DNA of 64,000 bases from Mayamaea pseudoterrestris. Taxonomy: Eukaryota; Bacillariophyta; Bacillariophyceae; Sellaphorales; Sellaphoraceae. Positions 49,692 to 59,001 of this stretch are shown piece after piece. The position numbers and the translations under genes are program-made. The notes beneath the pieces are model-generated. The model was given only the letters and a program-made list of their open reading frames with translations, did no database searches and was not told the origin of the DNA. The stretch spans positions 1-64,000 of the forward strand of contig BROI01000018.1 of NCBI GenBank assembly GCA_027923505.1, read 5' to 3'. Positions within the stretch are counted from its first letter, which is position 1; every line of letters starts with the position of its first letter.

Positions 49692-52600
49692 GTATTCTTG
49701 ATGGTGCGCTTGACTCGTTCAAGTGGCGTATAGCCAAGATAGGGTCGAAGCGCTTGGTAGTCAGGTTCTTGTGGCATTATGCGTCGTGCATTGGCTTGGC
49801 GCGTCGTATCAGCCTGATTGCGATCGACATACTGCACCACACGTTCCACTGAGTTCATGTTGTTCCGGTAGGTGGCGTCGCCGAAGTCGTCCATGCGGGC
49901 GTCGACGAAACCATGGGCTTCTTCCAATTCGTCGAAGCGACGATTAAACTCAAGTTCTTCTTCGTTCCATTCATTATCCAATTCCGCCGGATCCCAAAGG
50001 GTGTCCGCAGAGAAAATGACCGTCGGATACATTTCCAACTCTGCGTCCGTCGGCGGACGCATATCCATACGAGGCAAGCCGTCGCGGATCGCCAAGGGGA
50101 TGGTCTTGCCACAACTGGTGACAATGGCTTGTGCTCCATTCTGGGAGCGAGCGACGTCGTCGATCAGATGGCCGAACGAACGAAGCTGCGATGGAGCATG
50201 AATGGATTCAGCGCCGTCGTACAAAGCATACTGGTTGAACTGACCGATAATGGGTCCAGTCCGAGTCTCAATCAATGCGACGCCAGTTCCGACTTGGAGG
50301 TCGCGAACCGTGTGGTCGCTCAAACCTGTCACGTTACACGTGTGGTTGGTAGTACTCAAGATTCTCATATCGCTTCCAGCGAGTCCACCGTTCGCACCGC
50401 CGTCAATCAGCGATCCTTGGCGGGTCTCGTTGCTGCGAGCTCGATTCACAGTGTAGCGCACCGATACCATTGCGCGGTACCGACGGCCGTCGCTTCCCAT
50501 AAACTCTTGCTGGGTGTTATTCGCAGCTTGAGTGCGAGACGACGCGGCGTTCGCAAGGAAAGATCTAATCATGTCATCCGGTGCACCTTGAGTGGCTGTC
50601 GTCGGGGCGATCGAGACAGCGTCATTCTGATACAAGATTGTACCAGGCACCGATGCAGCCGCTTGTGACTGCTGGTTATTCGCGCGGTTGCCATTGTTCG
50701 CGCGTCTTGTCGTGGCGGGTCTTGGGACGGCTTCGCGTCGAGCCATGAGCTGAGCGTATTCGTCCTCGTTAAGTCGGCCGAGTCGTTCATACGACATGTA
50801 AGACCAGGGGTTCTGCAACAACTGTTCAAAGTTCAGATAATCACCAGGGAATCGTTCCCGATGCGCTTGCGTACCGGCTGCTGGTAGTGGCGCGGAAGAG
50901 CCTCGTCCTCCGGAACCGCGGCTCACTTGGGAACCGCGTCCACCGTCTCGTCCACCACCGCGTCCGCCTTGTCCGCCGCGTCCTCCGCCGCGACCGGAAC
51001 CGCGTCCATTACCACGTCCTTGCCCGGAAGTGTTCGCGTTGTTCGCTTGGCGGTCGGCGTTCTTCTTGCCCTTATTCAACTTGGCGTTTTTGTTGTCGAC
51101 GCGCAGAGCCTGCTGCAACAACATGTCGAAAAGATAGTCATAATCTTCCGTTACGACGGCGTCTGGGTCACCGTTTGCACTGGTGATGCGTCGTCGTTCA
51201 AATAACAGGTGCTGGTCGAACGTCGTGCACGTGGGGCCGAATTCTTCGTCACCCTCCACTGCAGCTCGGAGCCAGTAGTACTTCTTCTTGTCATCCGTCA
51301 CTCCAGGACGGAACTCTTCGAGATTCTTCATGAGCTGTTCGATGTAGTTTAGGAACTTGTAGTGCCCTTTCGTCCAGGTCGAATCTAGGCGAATCGTCGC
51401 AAGCTTGGCTTGCAGTTCGTTCGCTTGGATGGTAGCTAACTCGCCGGAACCAAACTTGGTCGCGAGTTCGCGATAGACGCTCTGAGCGTCAGACTTGTCG
51501 CTGTACTTCATTAAGAGCGACTGGTATCCAGGGACTTCGAGGCAATTGCGAAACGCAGTGTACATGAAGATTTGCTGGTTCTCGAACTCTTCCTTCTCTT
51601 GTTCCGTGACTGGTACGTACTTGCTGTCGAGCACGTTAGAACAGCCATGGAGCTTGGCGATTGCCTTGGTAGACGCGCTCCAACTCAACCACGCGTGGGG
51701 ATGTTGGAACGTTTTGTAGTCCTTGTAATCTCGCTTCGTCTTGAGATTCGAGAAACGACCCTTGGCATCTTCTTCCTTTTCGGCCTTCTCGGCCTTCACA
51801 TTCTCATTTTCGAGTTGCTTGGCAAGTAGCTCGGCTTGCTTCTTCTTGGACTCGAGTACGTAGTATCCTTCTTCACGCTTCCGCGCGATTTCTTGTTCCG
51901 CGAGAACCGCTTGGTATCGCTCGAGCTTGCCTAAGTCCAGCAACGCCCATTTCTTGGTGTTCGGGGGTCCGTCGTGCATGGTAAACCATTCGCATGCATC
52001 GAGGATGAGGTTCACGTAGACTGGTGCTAGTGTCGTTTCGTATCGTTCTGGTGCGGCGGCTGCTTGCTCCTCGGCCGGTTCTTCGGCCGGCTCGTCGCCC
52101 GGCTGCGCATCGTCGGGTTGCGCGCCTTCTTCTTGCTCAGCGCCAGCTGGGATGGCGGCTCTGTCGACCCAGTAGGGGGCTTCAAGTTGCTCCTTGGTCA
52201 ATCTCAACATCTGGGTAGTGGTGGTTACATTCCAAAACAAGAACGCTTCTTGGATGTCTCGTCCGAAAACGTTCGTGCAGAGAAGCTGCAAAGCTTCCGC
52301 AGTAATCGCAACCATGATAGTGAATACCTCGCTTTCCGCAAGTCCTTTCTTACACAACAACCGCTCTCAATGCAGTCGAGCCTTATACGATCCTGTTCTA
52401 CGCGCTCGTGCCAAGTATTCGGATTGACGACGCCGCAAGGAATCTGCTCTTTCTCTCTCAATTTCTCGATTCTTTTACTCTCTCTCTTTCGCACAGCTCT
52501 CTCAGGTCAAGACAAGCTAGCAAGACTGTTAATCTGACACGATAATATCAGACGAACCTTTATTCCAGCGACTACAATGGACTCGGAGCGATCAACCTCT

Positions 52601-52863
52601 TCGTCCAGCGTAAAGCAAACAAACAAACTCAATTGCTAGAATAGTGCATGTTACTCGCTACTCTACTCGTGCGCTTCTTTCTCGTTCTCACTGGGTTCAC
52701 GGTCGAGGTTCACGCCTCGATCGTCAGCGATTTCACTCATGTATGTGAGGATTCGGTCACAAGTGTGACTCAACCCTGCACAGGATTAAATGCATACAAA
52801 ACACAGGTAGCTAACCGTCTTGTCATAAGACGCAGGTCAACTCAACTCAATAATATTGTGTCA
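49692..52863 (-). mobile_element. Copia-type LTR retrotransposon A (5' part, minus strand)
   Basis: Reading leftwards on the minus strand: 5' LTR (52863-52535), a purine-rich leader (GAGA tract, about 52505-52445), a gag region starting near 52360-52315, an RG-rich tract (about 51010-50880), and a protease-like region with LIDGGANGG near 50410-50380. The gag part includes a Glu/Ala-rich stretch and a charged, probably coiled-coil stretch. The copy ends at about 49692, before the integrase, where DIRS-like sequence begins. It is therefore incomplete. What is left is very close to copy B, and its LTR differs from B's by only 2 of 329 positions, so it is recent. Confidence 0.88.
52535..52863 (-). 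repeat. 329-bp LTR of copia copy A
   Basis: The LTR is bounded by TGACAC and GTGTCA, the short inverted ends expected of an LTR. It is the reverse complement of the LTR at 58047-58375 with two differences. On its right it directly abuts the gag interior of copy B, which suggests that copy A had inserted into copy B in the opposite direction. Confidence 0.9.
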
Positions 52864-54749
52864 AGCTCCATGGCTGTTCTAACGTGCTCGACAGCAAGTA
52901 CGTGCCAGTCACGGAAGAAGAGAAGGAAGAGTTCGAGAATCAGCAAATCTTCATGTACACTGCGTTTCGCAATTGTCTCGAAGTCCCTGGATACCAGTCG
53001 CTCCTAATGAAGTACGGCGACAAGTCTGACGCTCAAAGCGTCTATCGCGAACTCGCGACCAAGTTTGGTTCCGGCGAGTTAGCTACCATCCAAGCGAACG
53101 AACTGCAAGCCAAGCTTGCGACGATTCGCCTTGATTCGACCTGGACGAAAGGACACTACAAGTTCCTAAACTACATCGAACAGCTCATGAAGAATCTCGA
53201 GGAGTTCCGTCCTGGAGTGACGGATGACAAGAAGAAGTACTACTGGCTCCGAGCTGCAGTGGAGGGCGACGAAGAATTCGGTCCCACGTGCACTACGTTC
53301 GACCAGCACTTGACATTTGAACGACGACGCATCATTAACGCAAACGGTGACCCTGATGCCGTCTTAACGGAAGATTATGACTATCTTTTCGACATGTTGT
53401 TGCAGCAGGCTCTGCGCGTCGACAACAAGAACGCCAAGCTGAATAAGGGCAAGAAGAACGCCGACCGCCAAGCGAACAACGCGAACACTTCCGGGCAAGG
53501 ACGTGGTAATGGACGCGGTTCCGGAGGACGAGGCTCTTCCGCGCCACTACCAGCAGCCGGTACGCAAGCGCATCGGGAACGATTCCCTGGCGATTATCTG
53601 AACTTTGAACAGTTGTTACAGAACCCCTGGTCGTACATGTCGTACGAACGACTCGGCCGACTTAACGAGGACGAATACGCTCAGCTCATGGCTCGACGCG
53701 AAGCCGTCCCAAGACCCGCCACCACAAGACGCGCGAACAATGGCAACCGCGCGAATAACCAGCAGTCACAAGCGGCTGCATCGGTGCCTGGTACAATCTT
53801 GTATCAGAATGACGCTGTCTCGATCGCCCCGACGACAGCCACTCAAGGTGCACCGGATGACATGATTAGATCTTTCCTTGCGAACGCCGCGTCGTCTCGC
53901 ACTCAAGCTGCGAATAACACCCAGCAAGAGTTTATGGGAAGCGACGGCCGTCGGTACCGCGCAATGGTATCGGTGCGCTACACTGTGAATCGAGCTCGCA
54001 GCAACGAGACCCGCCAAGGATCGCTGATTGACGGCGGTGCGAACGGTGGACTCGCTGGAAGCGATATGAGAATCTTGAGTACTACCAACCACACGTGTAA
54101 CGTGACAGGTTTGAGCGACCACACGGTTCGCGACCTCCAAGTCGGAACTGGCGTCGCATTGATTGAGACTCGGACTGGACCCATTATCGGTCAGTTCAAC
54201 CAGTATGCTTTGTACGACGGTGCTGAATCCATTCATGCTCCATCGCAGCTTCGTTCGTTCGGACATCTGATCGACGACGTCGCTCGCTCCCAGAATGGAG
54301 CACAAGCCATTGTCACCAGTTGTGGCAAGACCATCCCCTTGGCGATCCGTGACGGCTTGCCTCGCATGGATATGCGTCCACCGACGGACGCAGAGTTGGA
54401 AATGTATCCGACGGTCATTTTCTCTGCGGACACCCTTTGGGATCCGGCGGAGTTGGATAATGAATGGAACGAAGAAGAACTTGAGTTTAATCGTCGCTTC
54501 GACGAATTGGAAGAAACCCACGGTTTCGTCGACGCCCGCATGGATGACTTCGGCGACGCCACCTACCGGAACAATATGAATTCAGTGGAACGTGTGGTGC
54601 AGTATGTCGATCGCAATCAGGCTGATACGACGCGCCAAGCCAATGCACGACGCATAATGCCACAAGAACCTGACTACCAAGCGCTTCGACCCTACCTTGG
54701 CTACACGCCACTTGAACGAGTCAAGCGCACCATTAAGAATACGACACAG

Positions 54750-55330
54750 CTTTTCCGTGCATCGGCACACACCCCATTTCGCCAACACTTTAAGTCGCGA
54801 TTCCCTGCCGCCAATGTGGTTCGTTTCCATGACGATACGGCGACAGATACCTGGTTTTCCAAGGAAGCCGCCTTTAACGACGGAATCCGCGGCCATGGCG
54901 GATGCAAGATGATGCAACTGTTCGTCGGCAAGAAGAGTCTGCTGACGAGGGGATACCCACTGAGAACCGAGAGTGACATGCCCATGGCGCTCGAAGACTT
55001 CATTCGAGACATTGGCGCTCCTGACTTGCTCATTAGCGATAACTCGCGAGTGCAGCTCGGGAAGCAAGTTGAAACCTTGTTGCGATTCTACGCGATTCGT
55101 GACCAACAGAGCGAGCCCGGATACCAGAACCAGAACCCTGCCGAGCGTCGCATCCAAGAAGTCAAGTCATCAGTCCAGAACATCATGAACCGTATGGGCG
55201 CACCGGCTGGAGCCTGGCTCCTATGCGCGCTGTACATAATTGCCTTATTTAACAATCTGGCAACCGAGTCCCTCAACTGGAAGACCCCTACTGAAGCCGC
55301 CTTCAACCGAGTACCCGACATTTCGCCGTT
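54750..55330 (+). mobile_element. Integrase region of copia copy B
   Basis: The translation has FRASAHTPFRQHFKSRFPAA at its start and contains DDTATDTWF, LLISDNSRVQLG and QNQNPAERRIQEVK. These match the DDE-type integrase core: an Asp strand, the DN motif, and the NPAER Glu helix. The region lies between the protease part and the reverse transcriptase part, as expected for copia. Copy A lacks it. Confidence 0.8.
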
Positions 55331-56104
55331 CCTGCAGTTCAAGTTTTGGGAACGAGTCCTGTACGAAGCTGGAGCCGACGAGCCGCCGACATTTCCTCAC
55401 ACCAAGGAAGCAGCAGGACGCTGGGTCGGCATTGCAGAGAACAAAGGTGACATCCTCACGTACCAGGTCCGATCCGATCGGACTGGAATGGTTGTCGTCC
55501 GATCCAACGTTCGTCCCTTCTCCGAAGGGCGTAACCTACGCGCTGAAGCTGAAAGCGCTCCTGAACCCGAGTCCGAACGACCATTGTTCGCGGAACCTGT
55601 CTTCGACGCGCGCCCTGCGCGTGAACGAGTCCAAGTCGAAACTGTCGACGAGTTTGACGATGAGTATGACCTAGCCGGTCCGGTGTTTGAACACGACCTT
55701 ACACCGACCCCAGCGCCTGATTCTGGGGGAACCGTGGATGAAGACGCATTCACGTTGGAAAGCGCTGCCGAGTTAGCCGGTTTGGATCCCGACGGACCCA
55801 TGCCGTCCTTTACTCCGGCTGAACTGATGGGACGCACTGTCCTTCTTGACGAGGAAGACGGCTCCACGCGACGTTACAAGGTTATCGAGCAACTGAACGA
55901 TCGCGATGAAGCCAACCACAAGATTATCAAGTTTCGATTGAGTCTCGGCGACGGCGATGTCGACGAGCTTATTACATCAACGAACTAGCCGACCTTTGCG
56001 AACGGCAAGATTCTTTACGACTAGGGGACGATGACAACGACGACCAGTACTACAAGTTTGATTTCATTGACGGACATGAAGGTCCACTGACACAAGCCGA
56101 CGCT

Positions 56105-56225
56105 ACGTATCGCGGCTCATCCTACAACTTGCTCATTCAATGGGCAAATGGCGAGAAGACCTGGGAGCCACTCGCATTGATTATCAAGTCCGACCCTGTG
56201 ACCGTTGCCGAGTACGGCAAGCGCA
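56105..56225 (+). mobile_element. Chromo-like module of copia copy B
   Basis: The translation reads YNLLIQWANGEKTWEPL, followed by SDPVTVAEYGK. The pattern (W)-x-(G)-x-x-x-TWEPL after a short beta-rich stretch resembles chromodomain-type modules and is placed between integrase and reverse transcriptase. Whether it binds histone marks is unknown; the match is by eye only. Confidence 0.5.
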
Positions 56226-56469
56226 AGGGTATGCTGGACAAGGATGGATGGAAGCGCTCGCAGCGGCAGGACGCACTAAAATGTTTAACCGTATGTGCAA
56301 GGCTGCAAAGAAGAACCGTGTCCAAGAAGCGCGTTTCAAGTTTGGCGTTCAAGTTCCTAATACTTGGAAGGAAGCGAACCGCCTCGACGCTGCTAATGGA
56401 AACACCCTGTGGGCTGACGCCGTCAAGACTGAGATGGAGCAGCTACACGAGTACGACACTTTCATCGAC

Positions 56470-57150
56470 AAGGGCATCGGTGCCTTCATGGAAAGTGACT
56501 GGAAGCGCATCAACGCGCATCTTGTTTTCGACTGCAAGAACGATCTACGACGGAAGGCCCGACTCGTCGCCGGGGAACATTTGACCGCTCCGCCCAAGGA
56601 CTCCGCCTACTCCGGCGTTGTATCTATGCGAAGCATTCGAACCATAGCACTGTTAGCTGAACTGAACGACCTCAAGTTTTGGGCTGCCGATGTCGGTAAC
56701 GCCTACCTCGAGGCCAAGACCAAGGAAAAGGTCTACATTGTTGCCGGTCCCGAGTTTGGACCATTGGAAGGCCATACCTTGGTCATCTACAAGGCACTTT
56801 ATGGATTGCGCACTTCTGGCGCGCGTTGGCATGAGCACTTTGCCGACACACTCCGCGACATTGGATTCTACCCAAGCTACGCGGACCCTGACGTCTGGAT
56901 GAAAGACTGTGGCACTCACTACGAGTACGTCGGCGTGTTCGTCGATGATCTGGCTATGGCCATGACCATGAAAGATCCACAAGCCTTCACAGACCTCCTC
57001 AAGGACAAGTACAAGTACAAGTTGAAGGGCGTCGGTGACATCAAGTACCACCTTGGAGCCAACTTCTATCGTGATCCCGATGGAACCCTCTGCATGAGCG
57101 CGAAGACCTACGTCGGTCGCATGCTCAAGAACTACGAAACCATGTTTGGC
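56470..57150 (+). mobile_element. Reverse transcriptase region of copia copy B
   Basis: Copia-type reverse transcriptase motifs are clear: RRKARLVAGE, WAADVGNAYLEA, IYKALYGLRTSGARWHE, and the catalytic FVDDL (56938-56952), followed by LKGVGDIKYHLGANF. The order and spacing match Ty1/copia enzymes. Confidence 0.88.
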
Positions 57151-57539
57151 GAGAAGCCACGCAAGCGCAAGTCACCGCTTGACGACGGGGACCACCCCGA
57201 ACTTGACCTTACCGAAGAGCTGGATGCACGTGGCATTCAACAGTACCAGTCTCTTATCGGTGCCCTCCAGTGGGCAGTGACCCTATGTCGACTTGACATT
57301 CATTGTGCCGTAATGACACTTGGCCGATTCCGCTGCGCCCCGCGCCGACGGTACCTGAACCGAGCCAAGCGAGTCTGCGGTTACCTAGCTGAGTACCCTG
57401 ATGCGGCGATTCGTTTCGGACGAAGATCGTCGATCACGGGAACCTACCAAGTATGATTGGTTGCAATCGGTCCTCACGGCAACTCAAGCGAAGAGCTTCC
57501 GTGGAACATGCCGATCCCGAAGGGCAAGCCTGTGCAACT

Positions 57540-57990
57540 AACTACCTTTATGGACGCGAACCTGTACCATGATTACACTACTGGACGTTCCGCAATGGGA
57601 GTCCTGCATTTCCTGAACCAGACGCCTGTCGAATGGTTCTGCAAGCGTCAGAATACTGTTGAGACTGCAACGTACGGATCCGAGTTCGTCGTCGCCAAGA
57701 CCGCGACGGAACAGATTATGGATTTCCGATACTCCCTACGCATGTTGGGAGTTCCTTTGAGTGGACCAGCCTGGATGTTCGGCGACAACGAAAGTGTCAA
57801 GAAGTCGTCAACGATCCCGCACTCCACACTTTCGAAGCGACACAATGCGCTCGCCTACCACCGAGTTCGCGAGGCCATTGCAAGCAATGTTCTGTACTTT
57901 CAGCACATCTTCGGCAAGCAGAACGTCGCCGACGTTCTTACCAAGTTCTTGCCGCATGCCACGTTCCGACCCCTGATCATTCCGATTCTT
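57540..57990 (+). mobile_element. RNase H region of copia copy B
   Basis: Signatures are TTFMDANLYHD with TGRSAMG (first acidic site), VETATYGSEFVVAKTATEQ, and the terminal NVADVLTKFLPH. This is the normal C-terminal domain of a copia polyprotein. It ends about 55 bp before the polypurine tract and LTR. Confidence 0.88.
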
Positions 57991-58046
57991 TTCTGGAAGG
58001 GTGATACGGCAAACCGATCGTTGTCACAAGCCTAGATCAAGGGGGA

Positions 58047-58375
58047 TGACACAATATTATTGAGTTGAGTTGACCTGCGTCTCATGACAAGACGGTTAGC
58101 TACCTGTGTTTTGTATGCATTTAATCCTGTGCAGGGTTGAGTCACACTTGTGACCGAATCCTCACATACATGAGTGAAATCGCTGACGATCGAGGCGTGA
58201 ACCTCGACCGTGAACCCAGTGAGAACGAGAAAGAAGCGCACGAGTAGAGTAGCGAGTAACATGCACTATTCTAGCAATTGAGTTTGTTTGTTTGCTTTAC
58301 GCTGGACGAAGAGGTTGATCGCTCCTAGTCCATTGTAGTCGCTGGAATAAAGGTTCGTCTGATATTATCGTGTCA
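58047..58375 (+). repeat. 329-bp 3' LTR of copia copy B
   Basis: The LTR runs from TGACACAATATT to TATCGTGTCA and is preceded by the polypurine tract CAAGGGGGA. An AATAAA signal at 58346-58351 is suitably placed for 3' end formation. A TGAGTCA word at 58138-58144 matches a bZIP-type binding site. It differs from the LTR at 52535-52863 at two positions, implying that the family moved recently. Confidence 0.92.
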
Positions 58376-58462
58376 CTAATGACTCAGTAGAATGAAATGT
58401 GACTGGTGAGAACTTGTCACCAGTCTCAGCCCAGAGATGCCTTGACATTCATGCAAGTTTAG
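58376..58462. repeat. Decayed 169-bp satellite remnant
   Basis: The sequence after the LTR still aligns with part of one 169-bp unit: TGACTCAG, then CTGGTGAGAACTTGTCACC, then AGTCTCAGCCCAGAGATGCC and TTGACATTCA. It is clearly more diverged than units inside the array. It shows that the satellite once continued to the right of the retroelement cluster and marks the array edge. Confidence 0.85.
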
Positions 58463-59001
58463 AATTTGCACATGACAGACCCAGCTTTGCGTCTGTCAAG
58501 TCAACAGGAATTTTCTAATTTTTTTCAGGAAGGTAATAGAAAATAATTTGTCACAGGCACAGCTTCTTCATTGCATATTGCTAATTAATATATTGTGGTC
58601 ATGTGTTGTTAAAGCAAGAAGGTATTTCACTGGCGCCATGTTTGATAGTGCTATGTGTGAACAGCCTTATGTGCAATTGCAATTGCAGAAAGAGTTTGAT
58701 AGAACTCTTGCCTTGAACTGCTTGATCTTATAATTCCAGTAAATGCCTGTGGTGTGCTTGAAGCAAGCAGGTACCTCACACATTGACAGTAAATTAGGAT
58801 TTATGGTGTGCTTTAACCCTGGTTGCTTGATTCCTGAGAAAACAATGCAATATATAGCTCTAATTGACAGGACTAATTTCTTGGAAGGTTTTAAAATGTG
58901 AAAGCAGGCACTCGTACGTCGTATGATGGTAGCTAAAGTGTTGTGTGCCGCTGCGACGTGCTGCGCGTATTGCTTCTCCTCACAATCACACCGCAATCAC
59001 C
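58463..59001. other. AT-rich intergenic region upstream of the fluoride exporter gene
   Basis: No gene is supported here. The stretch holds a small perfect hairpin, TGACAGAC (58473-58480) pairing with GTCTGTCA (58491-58498). It also has a TATA-like AATATATA near 58848-58856, about 150 bp before the ATG at 59002. Short open frames on both strands have no recognisable content. It presumably contains the promoter and 5' leader of the downstream gene. Confidence 0.6.

Larger units (their letters stand above)
52864..58375 (+). mobile_element. Copia-type LTR retrotransposon B (gag interior to 3' LTR)
   Basis: As it stands this copy begins inside gag at 52864 and runs through to its 3' LTR. Parts in order: gag with RG-rich tract (to about 53560), protease-like LIDGGANGG (54023-54049), integrase region (about 54750-55330), acidic linker, a chromo-like module (about 56105-56225), reverse transcriptase (about 56470-57150, FVDDL at 56938-56952), RNase H (about 57540-57990, ending NVADVLTK), a polypurine tract (about 58038-58046) and the LTR. 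Integrase before reverse transcriptase is the copia order. The element lacks its 5' end, and the rest appears to carry only about two further breaks. It is recent but not whole. Confidence 0.9.

Noticed and set aside
49913-50668. 251-residue open frame opposite the copia coding strand, with a mirror copy at 53766-54521
   Set aside because: Both are shadows of the same copia gag/protease region on the opposite strand, with no family resemblance of their own.
52648-53007. Hydrophobic open frame in the LTR (MLLATLLVRFFLVLTGF...), also at 58032-58262 on the other strand
   Set aside because: It lies antisense to the LTR in both copies and covers its terminal regions. This is a chance frame in a non-coding repeat, despite the signal-peptide look.
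58473-58498. Hairpin TGACAGAC / GTCTGTCA as a possible terminator or small RNA
   Set aside because: Only 8 bp of stem in a eukaryotic intergenic region; not enough to support a function.
58548-58733. Short open frames in the AT-rich region before the fluoride exporter gene
   Set aside because: They are short, have no recognisable content, and lie where promoter and leader sequence is expected.
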